DNA of 64,000 bases from positions 682,001-746,000 of the forward strand of contig JAWKWH010000001.1 of NCBI GenBank assembly GCA_041397625.1. The letters are read 5' to 3'. Origin of the DNA: JAWKWH01 sp041397625. GTDB taxonomy: Bacteria; Pseudomonadota; Alphaproteobacteria; Rhizobiales; Rhizobiaceae. The notes beneath the pieces are model-generated. The model did no database searches. It was not told the origin of the DNA and was given only the letters and a program-made list of their open reading frames with translations. This document shows, one piece after another, positions 36,281 to 44,579 of this stretch (position 1 is the first letter of the stretch; every line of letters starts with the position of its first letter). A program made the position numbers and the translations under genes.

Positions 36281-37096
36281 TCAGCCCGCAAGCGCCGCCA
36301 TCAGCGCGCTGTCGGCCCGCTCCAGCCCCTCGATGACGTCGAAATGATGCCGGCCCTCGTCGTGGCGGGCCGAAATCTCGGCGCCAAGCCCGGTCCAGAC
36401 ATTGGCGAGCAGGTCATTCTGGCGCACGAACTCCGGCCGTTCGAGCGAGCCGACCCAGCAGACGATCCGCTTGCCTGGGAGCGGCTCGTTGAGCGCGGCG
36501 CTCTCGGCCCGCGCCTCGTCCGCGTCGAGGTGCAGCGTGTCGTTCATCGCCGTCTTCATCAGCGGGCGCAGGTCGTGCAGGCCGCTGATCGAGACGATGC
36601 GTTGAAGCCTGTCCCGTGCCGCCGGCGTGAGCGGCGTGTCGATACACGCCATGCGGCTGACCAGATGGCCGCCGGCCGAATGGCCGGCAATGTGGATCGG
36701 TCCCGCCACCCGCTCTGCCGCCGCCTCGATCGCGCCGCCGATCTGCCGCGTGATCCCGCTGATATGGATCGCCGGCGCCAGGTCGTAGCTCGGCAGCGCC
36801 GCCGTCCAGCCGGCCTCCACGCCGCCGCGCGCCAGATGCGAGAAGCTGTCGCGGCCGAACTTCATCCAGTAGCCGCCATGGACGAAGACGATCAGGCCCT
36901 TTGATGGTCCGTCCGGCCGGTAGAGGTCGAAACGCTCGCGCTCGCCTTCGCCATAGGCAATATCGAGCTCGGCGCGGCCGGCTTTCGTCATCTCGTCGCG
37001 AAACGCCGCCGCCGCCGCTGCCCAGCGCGGCGGATAGGTTTCGGCGCGCGCGATATGGCCGCCATTGTTGTAGGCGTCGTCCCAGTCGGCGATCAT
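36281..37096 (-). CDS. alpha/beta hydrolase, arylformamidase-like
   Basis: The 271-residue alpha/beta-hydrolase has HGGYW at 73-77 (oxyanion hole, typical of kynurenine formamidases), nucleophile Ser140 in GHSAGGHL and a C-terminal His in GRHHFDVIEGL. Arylformamidases cleave N-formylkynurenine, and related enzymes cleave N-formylanthranilate to anthranilate. It lies 11 bases downstream of the monooxygenase/reductase fusion with a GAGGAG ribosome site, so the two form an operon. Feeding anthranilate into the CoA pathway is therefore a plausible role, but substrate proof is absent. Confidence 0.82.
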   Translation of the reverse strand: MIADWDDAYNNGGHIARAETYPPRWAAAAAAFRDEMTKAGRAELDIAYGEGERERFDLYRPDGPSKGLIVFVHGGYWMKFGRDSFSHLARGGVEAGWTAALPSYDLAPAIHISGITRQIGGAIEAAAERVAGPIHIAGHSAGGHLVSRMACIDTPLTPAARDRLQRIVSISGLHDLRPLMKTAMNDTLHLDADEARAESAALNEPLPGKRIVCWVGSLERPEFVRQNDLLANVWTGLGAEISARHDEGRHHFDVIEGLERADSALMAALAG

Positions 37097-37107
37097 CGCG
37101 CTTCTCC

Positions 37108-39480
37108 TCAGGCCGCTTCGCGCCGGCTGGCCGCCTCTGCCGCATGTTTGCCGGGCGCCGCCTTCACCTGCAACTCCATCAGCTTTTCGCGGGTCTTTTC
37201 CTGTTCGCGCATCGCCTGCTGCGCGCCGGGCAGATAGGGATCGGCCCAGGCCGCGCCATTGCCGACGCCGTACCAGGCGGCCGCCTGATGGGTGAAATAG
37301 GGGTTCCACAGATGCGGCCGGCCGAGCGCCACCAGGTCGGCGCGCCTGGTGTGCAGGATCGTGTTGACCTGGCCCGGTTCGGTGATCGCGCCGACGGCCA
37401 TGGTGGCGATCTTCGGCACGTTGCGCACGGCCTCGGCGAACGGCACCTGGAACATGCGGCCATAGACCGGCTTCTGGTCGGGTACCGTCTGGCCGGCTGA
37501 CACGTCGATCAGGTCGGCGCCCGCCTCGTGAAAGGCTTCCGAAATGGCGAGCAGGTCGGCTTCGCTTAAGCCCCCGTCCTTCCAATCCGACGCCGACACG
37601 CGCACCGACATCGGCTTTTGCTCCGGCCACACCGCGCGCATCGCGGTGAACACCTCGAGCGGATAGCGCAGCCGGTTTTCCACCGCCCCGCCATAGGCGT
37701 CGTTACGCAGATTGGTCAGCGGCGACAGGAACGAGGCCAACAGGTAGCCGTGGGCGCAGTGCAGTTCGACCATGTCGAAGCCGGCCCGCTCCGCCCGTTC
37801 CGTCGCCTGGACGAAATCGGCCTTCACCCGGTCCATCATCGCCCGGTCCATCTCCGCCGGCATATCGCTGATGCCGTCGAAATAGGGGATCGGCGAGGCC
37901 GACATCAGCGGCCAGTTGCGCGCCTTCTCCGCGATCGGCATATCGGCTTTCTCCCAGCCGAGCTGGGTCGAGCCCTTGCGCCCGGCATGGCCGAGCTGCA
38001 TGCAGATCTTCGCCTCGGTGTTGGCGTGCACGAAGTCGGCGATCTCCTTCCAGCGCCGCTCGTGCTCGTCGGTCCACAGTCCCGGACAGCCCTCGGTGAT
38101 GCGCGCGTCGGGCGACGGGCATGTCATCTCGCAGAACATCAGCCCCATGCCGCCGAGCGCGTGGCTGCAATAGTGCACCTTGTGCCAGTCGGTCGGGTTG
38201 CCGTCGGTGTCGGCCTTGTATTGCGCCATCGGCGACATCACCACGCGGTTCTTCACCTCCATGTCGCGCAGCCGGAAGCTGGTGAACATCGGCGTCGGCC
38301 GCGTGTCGCGCACGTCGATGCCGGTCTCGCGCAGATAGCGTTCGTACCACTCGCTGTCGGCCTTCTCGACGAAGCCGGCGTCGCGGATCAGCAGATTGTC
38401 GTAGGTGATCGACTTCGCCCGGCACATCAGCACCATGGCGAACTGCATCGGCTCCATGTCGAAGGAGCGGCCCATGTGCTCGAACCAGGCCAGCGACACG
38501 TCGGCATTGTGCTGGATGACCTGGCAGGGCGTGCGCCGCTCCTTGTCATAGGCGCGGAAGGCACTCTCGACGTCGGTCTCCGCGTGCTCGAGCAGCGCGT
38601 CCGACAGCGCGATGGCGCACTCCATGGCGAGCTTTGATCCCGAGCCGATGGAAAAATGCGCCGACGCCTTGGCGTCGCCCAGGATGACGATGTTGTCGGT
38701 CCACCAGTTCTCGCAGAAGATGCGCGGGAACTTGCGCCAGTGCGAGCGGTTGAGCAGCAGCGGATGGCCCTGCAGCTCCTTGGCGTAGATCGCCTCGAGC
38801 TTGGCCTTCGAGCCTTCTTCGTCGAATTCGGTGAAACCGTGACCCTGCCAGCAGGCCTCGTCCATCTCGAACACCCAGGTCGAGCGGTCGGACTGGTACT
38901 GGTAGGTGTGGGCGCAGATGACGCCGTGTTCGGTCTCCTTGAAGAAATAGTTGAACTCGTCCATCGGCCGCGACGAGCCCATCCAGCAGAAGCGGTTGGC
39001 CTTGACCTCGACCGACGGCTTGAAGGCGTCGGCATGGGCGTTGCGGATCGCCGAATTGATGCCGTCGGCGGCGACGATGACGTCGCTGTCGGCGAATTTG
39101 GTCCTCAGGTCCGCCGGATCGACGATGGCGCTGAAATTGAGTTCGACGCCGAGCTCGCGGCAGCGCTCCTGCAGGATCTTCAGAAGCGTGTGGCGCGACG
39201 TGCCGCAAAAGCCGTTGCCGCCGATGCGGATCTCCTCGCCCTTGTAGTGCACGGCGACGTCCTGCCAGTAGGCGAACTCGTCGCGGATGCGTTCGAACAC
39301 CGGCAGGTCGCGGTCGAGAAACTCGTCCAGCGTGTCGTCGGAGAACACCACGCCGAAGCCGAACGTGTCGTCGGCGCGGTTCTGCTCATGGATCTCGACT
39401 GTCCAGTCGGGCCTGGCCTTCTTCGTCAGCAGCGCCAGATAGAGCCCGCCGGGCCCACCGCCGATGATGGTGATCTTCAT
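37108..39480 (-). CDS. fused FAD monooxygenase/Old Yellow Enzyme, 2-aminobenzoyl-CoA monooxygenase/reductase type
   Basis: The 790-residue two-domain flavoenzyme joins an aromatic hydroxylase half to a reductase half. Residues 1-380 have the FAD fingerprint IIGGGPGGLYLALL at 5-18, DVIVAADGINS at 133-143 and GDAKASAHFSIGSG at 268-281. From about 398 to the end it is an Old Yellow Enzyme, with SPMAQYKAD, LGHAGRKGS and the substrate-binding His574-x-x-His577 in ELHCAHGYL. This fusion is known from aerobic anthranilate degradation in Azoarcus evansii, where it hydroxylates and reduces 2-aminobenzoyl-CoA; databases also call it bifunctional salicylyl-CoA 5-hydroxylase/oxidoreductase. The ATG at 39480 has GGAGGAGAA upstream. 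Confidence 0.9.
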   Translation of the reverse strand: MKITIIGGGPGGLYLALLTKKARPDWTVEIHEQNRADDTFGFGVVFSDDTLDEFLDRDLPVFERIRDEFAYWQDVAVHYKGEEIRIGGNGFCGTSRHTLLKILQERCRELGVELNFSAIVDPADLRTKFADSDVIVAADGINSAIRNAHADAFKPSVEVKANRFCWMGSSRPMDEFNYFFKETEHGVICAHTYQYQSDRSTWVFEMDEACWQGHGFTEFDEEGSKAKLEAIYAKELQGHPLLLNRSHWRKFPRIFCENWWTDNIVILGDAKASAHFSIGSGSKLAMECAIALSDALLEHAETDVESAFRAYDKERRTPCQVIQHNADVSLAWFEHMGRSFDMEPMQFAMVLMCRAKSITYDNLLIRDAGFVEKADSEWYERYLRETGIDVRDTRPTPMFTSFRLRDMEVKNRVVMSPMAQYKADTDGNPTDWHKVHYCSHALGGMGLMFCEMTCPSPDARITEGCPGLWTDEHERRWKEIADFVHANTEAKICMQLGHAGRKGSTQLGWEKADMPIAEKARNWPLMSASPIPYFDGISDMPAEMDRAMMDRVKADFVQATERAERAGFDMVELHCAHGYLLASFLSPLTNLRNDAYGGAVENRLRYPLEVFTAMRAVWPEQKPMSVRVSASDWKDGGLSEADLLAISEAFHEAGADLIDVSAGQTVPDQKPVYGRMFQVPFAEAVRNVPKIATMAVGAITEPGQVNTILHTRRADLVALGRPHLWNPYFTHQAAAWYGVGNGAAWADPYLPGAQQAMREQEKTREKLMELQVKAAPGKHAAEAASRREAA

Positions 39481-39503
39481 GGGCCGTTCTCCTCCAACCC
39501 GAT

Positions 39504-39554
39504 TTGAAAAATGGTATTTATGTGCTATAACATCTATCATGCAATCAAATGCAA
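39504..39554. promoter_or_regulatory. divergent promoter/operator of the monooxygenase and marR genes
   Basis: On the plus strand TTGAAA (39504-39509), 16 bases and TATAAC (39526-39531) make a good promoter for the marR gene. The minus-10 box is embedded in the inverted repeat ATGTGCTATAACAT (39520-39533). Two direct copies of ATGCAA (39539-39544 and 39549-39554), which read TTGCAT on the minus strand, could serve the oppositely oriented monooxygenase gene. This AT-rich island lies in otherwise GC-rich DNA and probably binds the adjacent MarR protein. Confidence 0.55.
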
Positions 39555-39635
39555 CGCAATAACCACTTGCATCGCCGGTCTCGATCGGTAGTGAAGAGGC
39601 CGGGAGCGGCAACGGACGGGACAGCGGAGCGGAAC

Positions 39636-40145
39636 ATGGCCGAGGCGGCAGGCGATCTGGACGGAACGGAACGCGACGATGCGCCGGCGGCGGAGCGCTC
39701 GATACTCGATGCGCCCGAATACTATCTCGCCTCGCTCGACCGGCAGAACCGCGAGAACATGAATGCCGCGCTGCGCCCCCATGGCCTCAAGGTCGCCGAT
39801 TGGCGCATCCTGTCCTGCCTGGCGCATATTCCGGCGCTGGCGGTCAGCGATCTCGCCGAACTGACCGTGGTCGAGCGCTCGGTGGCAAGCCGCCTGGTCG
39901 ACCGCCTGATCGAGCGCGGCCTGTTGAGCAAGACGGCGAGCGAGGCCGACAAGCGCTTCGCCGAGGTGTCGCTGACGGCCGAAGGCCGTGCGAAACTGCG
40001 CGAGGCCGAGGCCGCGGTCGCCGACCTTCGCGACCAGCTTTTCGGCGGGCTGACGACGGAGGACCGCGAGAACCTGTTGCGCATGCTGCGGGTTCTCAGG
40101 CGCAACGCGCTTTCCTACCGCAGGCTGGCGGCGCTGCTTCCATAG
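39636..40145 (+). CDS. MarR family transcriptional regulator
   Basis: This 169-residue winged-helix protein contains LKVADWRILSCLAHIPALAVSDLAELTVVERSVASRLVDRLIERGLLSKTASEADKRF, the MarR DNA-binding domain with its beta-wing. The ATG at 39636 has GCGGAGCGGA upstream; an earlier in-frame ATG at 39549 would place coding sequence over the promoter. It is divergent from the monooxygenase/reductase gene and differs clearly from the first MarR protein, so the island may carry two separate regulatory inputs. Confidence 0.88.
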   Translation: MAEAAGDLDGTERDDAPAAERSILDAPEYYLASLDRQNRENMNAALRPHGLKVADWRILSCLAHIPALAVSDLAELTVVERSVASRLVDRLIERGLLSKTASEADKRFAEVSLTAEGRAKLREAEAAVADLRDQLFGGLTTEDRENLLRMLRVLRRNALSYRRLAALLP

Positions 40146-40209
40146 GCCGGACCCTTCGCCAGCCTTGGCGCGGCCGCCACAATGTGGCAATGATCACGGT
40201 GAGGTTGGA

Positions 40210-41703
40210 GTGTTCATCGTGCCCCTTTGTCGCTTCCCGCTTGTCTGGCGAACCGTGCTTGCTGCCGTCACGCTGCTCGCGCTGGCGACCGGCCAGGCTT
40301 TTGCCAAGCGCGTCGCGCTGGTTGTCGGCAACTCCGCCTACCGCTACGTGCCCGAACTCGCCAATCCGAGGAACGATGCGCAGGCCGTTACCGCCGCTCT
40401 TGCCGCGCTCGGCTTCGAGGTTGTCGGCGGCTTCGATCTCGACCGTTCGGCGCTCGAAGGCAAGGTGCGGGAGTTCTCCCAGGCCACGCGCGGCGCCGAA
40501 CTGGCGCTGTTCTACTATGCCGGCCACGGTCTTCAGGTTGCCGGCCAGAACTATCTGGTTCCCGTCGACGCCGAACTTGCCGACGAGGCCGATCTCGACT
40601 TCCAGACCGTGTCGATGGACGCCGTCATGCGCACCATGGAGCGCGAGCGGCGCACCAATCTGATCATCCTCGACGCCTGCCGCAACAATCCGCTGGCGAA
40701 AAACCTTGCCCGCTCGATGGGCACGCGCTCCGCCAATGTCGGCCGCGGCCTGGCCCCGCTCGAGACCGGCGTCGGCACGCTGATCTCGTTCGCCACCCAG
40801 CCCGGCAATGTCGCGCTCGACGGCGACGGGGCCAACAGCCCGTTCACCACCGCGTTGCTGCGCCACATCGACACGCCCGATCTCGACGTGGCGTTGATGA
40901 TGCGCCGGGTACGCCGCGACGTCATGGACGCGACCGCCGGCCAGCAGGTGCCGTGGAGCAATTCCTCGCTCACCGACGCCGTCTTTCTGAGCAGCGGCGG
41001 TGCCGCCGCCGCCGCGCCTCCGGCCGTCTCCTCGCAAGCGCCCGATCTGGAGGCCTGGACGGCGATCCGCGACAGCAACAGCCCGGCGGTGCTGGAAGCC
41101 TTCGTCAAGCGCTTTCCGGACAGTCTCTATGCCGATTTCGCCAAGGCCCGGCTGGCGGAGATCGGTCGGCAGGAGGCGGCGCTCGGCAATTCATCGCTCA
41201 ACAGCGACCTGCAGTCCGGTCTGGCGGAAACCTTGGGCGAATCGCTGAGAACCGTATTGGCCGAAAACTGCCATGAAACGGGATCTGGTGGTGCAATCTG
41301 CGCGACATCTGCCCTGAAATCGCAAGGCAGCAACAGCTATCAGGTCGGCAATCTTGCCGATGGCGACCGCAGCACCGCCTGGGTGGAAGGGGTCGATGGC
41401 GACGGCGTCGGACAGAGCGTGGTGTTGGTATTTGGCGGTCCGAGGCCGGTCGGATATCTGGAAATCGTCAACGGCTATGCCAAGAACGCGGACATTTTCA
41501 GGAAAAACGGCCGGGTGCGGGATATCGAAATCCGCGCCGACAAGAACAAGAAACGCGTGAGGCTCGACGATACCGACCGGGTGCAGCGGATAGACATATC
41601 GGACCTCGGCGACGCATCGGCGGTCGAGGTGAAGATCATGTCCGTCTATCCCGGCTCCAAATACGACGACACCGCGATCAGCGAACTCAGGGTCTACAAT
41701 TGA
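40210..41703 (+). CDS. secreted caspase-like (peptidase C14) protein with C-terminal discoidin-like domain
   Basis: The protein has about 497 residues. A signal peptide ends near residue 32 (TGQAFA). The caspase/metacaspase domain follows directly (KRVALVVGNSAY), with the catalytic His106 in YYAGHGLQ and Cys157 in LDACRNNP. A low-complexity Ala/Pro linker and a helical piece lead to a C-terminal beta domain beginning near GNLADGDRSTAWVEGVDGDGVG. This domain resembles the NADase-type glycan-binding/discoidin-like modules. No ATG fits the signal peptide; GTG at 40210 is preceded by GAGG. It is coupled to the dipeptidase gene by a TTGA overlap. Confidence 0.82.
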   Translation: MFIVPLCRFPLVWRTVLAAVTLLALATGQAFAKRVALVVGNSAYRYVPELANPRNDAQAVTAALAALGFEVVGGFDLDRSALEGKVREFSQATRGAELALFYYAGHGLQVAGQNYLVPVDAELADEADLDFQTVSMDAVMRTMERERRTNLIILDACRNNPLAKNLARSMGTRSANVGRGLAPLETGVGTLISFATQPGNVALDGDGANSPFTTALLRHIDTPDLDVALMMRRVRRDVMDATAGQQVPWSNSSLTDAVFLSSGGAAAAAPPAVSSQAPDLEAWTAIRDSNSPAVLEAFVKRFPDSLYADFAKARLAEIGRQEAALGNSSLNSDLQSGLAETLGESLRTVLAENCHETGSGGAICATSALKSQGSNSYQVGNLADGDRSTAWVEGVDGDGVGQSVVLVFGGPRPVGYLEIVNGYAKNADIFRKNGRVRDIEIRADKNKKRVRLDDTDRVQRIDISDLGDASAVEVKIMSVYPGSKYDDTAISELRVYN

Positions 41704-42458
41704 TCCGCCTGAGATCTGCCGCCCTTTTCCTTGCCATCCTCCTGACGTCCTTCGATATGCCCGCATTCGCCGCCGACGGCCTGCCGGATGGCTTCGTTCG
41801 CCTGCGTTCGGTCGACCCGACCGTCAGGCAGGCGATCCGCTATGCCGGTTCGTGGAACTTTACCGGAAGACCGGTGCCGGGCTACGCCACCGCCGAGTGC
41901 ATCCTGACGAAACCCGCCGCCGAGGCGTTGCGCCGCGTCCAGGCGGCGCTGAAAGGAGACGGGCTCGGCCTCAAGGTCTTCGACTGCTATCGCCCGGCCC
42001 GGGCGGTGGCGGCGTTCGTGCGCTGGGCTCGCGCTCCCGGCGGCGATGCAGCGCTGAAGCGGCGCTACCACCCGAAATATCACCGGCGCGAACTGCTCGG
42101 CGGCTATATCGCTACCCGCTCCGGCCACTCGCGCGGCTCCAGCGTCGACCTCACCATTGTCGATCTGCGGCACCTGCCCGAAAACGAGGATGTCCTGCGC
42201 GACGGTTGCGGACCGCATGACGGCGGCGCAGAACGCGATATGGGCACTGGTTTTGACTGCTTCGACCCGCTGAGCCGGACGGCCAGTTCCGCGGTGGCCG
42301 AGACCGCACGCGCCGATCGCCGGCGTCTGCTCGATGTCATGCGCGCCCACGGCTTCCGCAACTATGCCGGCGAGTGGTGGCACTTCACCCTGCGCGGCGA
42401 GCCGTTCCCGCATTCCTATTTCGATTTCGAGGTGACCGCCGCGCCTGAGACCGAATAG
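41700..42458 (+). CDS. ddpX: D-alanyl-D-alanine dipeptidase (VanX/DdpX family), exported
   Basis: The 252-residue zinc peptidase has a signal peptide (cleavage near AFA-ADG, residue 25). The VanX catalytic set is complete: YRP-Arg98 region, zinc ligands His143 and Asp150 in SGHSRGSSVD, and Glu225-x-x-His228 in GEWWHF. It hydrolyses D-Ala-D-Ala, probably scavenging peptidoglycan fragments in the periplasm. The start is a TTG (41700) overlapping the stop of the caspase-like gene, so its translation depends on the upstream gene. Confidence 0.88.
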   Translation: MIRLRSAALFLAILLTSFDMPAFAADGLPDGFVRLRSVDPTVRQAIRYAGSWNFTGRPVPGYATAECILTKPAAEALRRVQAALKGDGLGLKVFDCYRPARAVAAFVRWARAPGGDAALKRRYHPKYHRRELLGGYIATRSGHSRGSSVDLTIVDLRHLPENEDVLRDGCGPHDGGAERDMGTGFDCFDPLSRTASSAVAETARADRRRLLDVMRAHGFRNYAGEWWHFTLRGEPFPHSYFDFEVTAAPETE

Positions 42459-42464
42459 CCGCCG

Positions 42465-44462
42465 TCAGAGCAGCCGTCCGACGCGCCTGCCGTCGTGGAT
42501 GGCATAGGGCGCCTGGCGGGCGGCGAGACAGTCGCCGATCGCGGTAAATGCGATGCCGCGCGCCTCCAGTTCGCGTGCCAGCTCGTCATTGGCCATGTTG
42601 GCGGTGGCGAACACCAGCGCATCGGCCTCCATGATCGTCTCGCTCTCATCGAGAAACGAGACGATGCGGGCGGCCTTGCCGGTCCATTCGAAGATGCCGC
42701 TGTCGGTGATGAAGCGCGCGCCGAGTGTCTTCAGGTTGCGCCTGAGCGGAAAATCCGCCGCCGTGCGCTGCAGTTCCTTGCCGATCATCGGATCGGGCGT
42801 CACGATCGTCACCTCGTGGCCGGCCTCGGCCAGTTTCCACGCCGTGCCGCAGCCCTTCCAGTTGCCGCCCTCGTCGACCACGATGACGCGTTTTCCGGGC
42901 CGCGCCTCGCGCGCCATCACCTCCTCGGCCGAGAACACGTTGCCGTTTTCCAGCCCCGGCAGCGTGTCGAACTGCGGCAGCGCCTTCTGGAAGCCTGTGC
43001 CCGGCGGCAGCGAGCCGGTGGCGAGCACGATCTCGTCGGCGCCGAACGCCGCCACCTCGTCGGCGTCGAGATAGCAGTTCAGCCGGAGTTCCGCCTGCAG
43101 CTTCATCAACTGCCGCTCGTACCAGTCGATCAGATCGGTGATCTGGGCGCGGCGCGGCTGCTCGCCTGCAAGGCGGAAATTGCCGCCGAGCTTTGGCCCG
43201 GCTTCGGCAAGCGTCACCTTGTGGCCGCGCTCGGCCGCAACCCGCGCCGCCTCCAGCCCCGCGACCCCGCCGCCGACCACCAGCACGGTCTTCGGCTCGG
43301 CGGCGGGCGCAAACCGGTCGCCGTCCCATTCCCATTCGCGGCCGACCGATGGGTTGACCACGCAGGAAATCCAGTAGTCGCGCGAGCGCCGGCCCCAGCA
43401 CATCTGGTTGCATGACAGGCAGCCGCGTATGTCGTCTGCCCGGCCTTCCCTGGCCTTGTTGGCAAGGTGCGGATCGGCGATCTGGCCGCGCACGATGGAC
43501 ACCAGGTCGCATGCGCCCTCGCCGAGCACCGTCTCGGCGTTTTCGGGCGTGCGGATATGGGCTTCGGCCGTCACCAGAGCGTGTTTCACCGACGATTTGA
43601 TGACGCCCGCCAGATCGGCGCCGAGTTTCTCGGCATAGAGCGCCGTCGGCATCAGCGGATAGAAGTTGAAATAGGAGCCGAAGCCGCAGGTCACGTAGTC
43701 GATCAGCGCGTCGCGGTCGTGAAGGGCGACGATCTCGGCCTGCGCCTCGCGCGACAGCGTCACCGAAACCTCCGGGTCGTCGCTGATCGCCAGCCCGACG
43801 ATGAAATCCTCGCCGCACAGCCTGCGGATGCGCGTGATGATCTCGCGGCTCATCCGCGTGCGGTTTTCGAGGCTGCCGCCCCATTTGTCGTCGCGGCGGT
43901 TCGACCACGGCGTCCAGAACTGGTCGACCATGCCATGATAGGCCGCCCACACCTCGACCCCGTCGAAACCGGCTTCGCGGCAGCGCCGCGCCGCCTGCAC
44001 GAAACCGTCGATCGTCTCCTCGATCTCGGCCTCGCTCATCGCATGGCTACCGTCGGAATCGTGGTAGCTCGGCAGGCCCGACGGCGACCATCCGGGATGG
44101 TAGGACAGGTCGGCGTCGGAATGCTGGCCGACATGGTAGAGCTGCTGGATGGCGACGGCGCCGTTGCCCTTGATCGCCTCGGTCACCTTGCGGAAATGCG
44201 GGATGACGGCGTCGTCCGAATGGCGGAAATTACCCCGCGTCAGCACCGCGGCGGCGTGCACCGGCATCGGTTCGACCACGATCATCGCCGCCCCGCCGAT
44301 GGCGCGTTCGGCATAGTAGGCCGCATGACGCTCGGTCGGCAGGCCCTCGACCGCCATGTTGGCGGTATGGGCGCCGAAGACGATGCGGTTTCGGAGCGTA
44401 TGACCCCTGAGGTCGATCGGCGAGAACAGCTTCGGAAATGTCCGCCCCTGCAATTCCGTCAT
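42465..44462 (-). CDS. NADH:flavin oxidoreductase/TMADH-like iron-sulfur flavoprotein
   Basis: The protein has 665 residues with three parts. An Old Yellow Enzyme-type FMN barrel (1-340) has NRIVFGAHTANMA and QLYHVGQH. A 4Fe-4S binding segment has Cys348, Cys351, Cys355 and Cys367 (C-x2-C-x3-C-x11-C). The last part comprises FAD/NAD(P) domains with VVGGGVAGLEAARVAAERG. This is the trimethylamine dehydrogenase/2,4-dienoyl-CoA reductase architecture; rhizobial members include demethylases for methylated amino acids, so the substrate is open. ATG 44462 is my choice; 44492 would add ten residues. Confidence 0.85.
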   Translation of the reverse strand: MTELQGRTFPKLFSPIDLRGHTLRNRIVFGAHTANMAVEGLPTERHAAYYAERAIGGAAMIVVEPMPVHAAAVLTRGNFRHSDDAVIPHFRKVTEAIKGNGAVAIQQLYHVGQHSDADLSYHPGWSPSGLPSYHDSDGSHAMSEAEIEETIDGFVQAARRCREAGFDGVEVWAAYHGMVDQFWTPWSNRRDDKWGGSLENRTRMSREIITRIRRLCGEDFIVGLAISDDPEVSVTLSREAQAEIVALHDRDALIDYVTCGFGSYFNFYPLMPTALYAEKLGADLAGVIKSSVKHALVTAEAHIRTPENAETVLGEGACDLVSIVRGQIADPHLANKAREGRADDIRGCLSCNQMCWGRRSRDYWISCVVNPSVGREWEWDGDRFAPAAEPKTVLVVGGGVAGLEAARVAAERGHKVTLAEAGPKLGGNFRLAGEQPRRAQITDLIDWYERQLMKLQAELRLNCYLDADEVAAFGADEIVLATGSLPPGTGFQKALPQFDTLPGLENGNVFSAEEVMAREARPGKRVIVVDEGGNWKGCGTAWKLAEAGHEVTIVTPDPMIGKELQRTAADFPLRRNLKTLGARFITDSGIFEWTGKAARIVSFLDESETIMEADALVFATANMANDELARELEARGIAFTAIGDCLAARQAPYAIHDGRRVGRLL

Positions 44463-44579
44463 CTCCGCGACAGGCAAACCTGGCGGCGACATTCGTCGCC
44501 GTCGCCGGCCATTGTGCACATTCGCCGGCGCGGTGCATGGCGGGATGCGTCACGCTTTGTTGCGATAGCGCAGGCGGTA

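Noticed and set aside
36281..37630. Long minus-strand frame starting at 37630 for the hydrolase
   Set aside because: The extra N-terminus lies inside the fusion-enzyme gene on the same strand in another frame; the ATG at 37096 with a GAGGAG site gives the correct family length.
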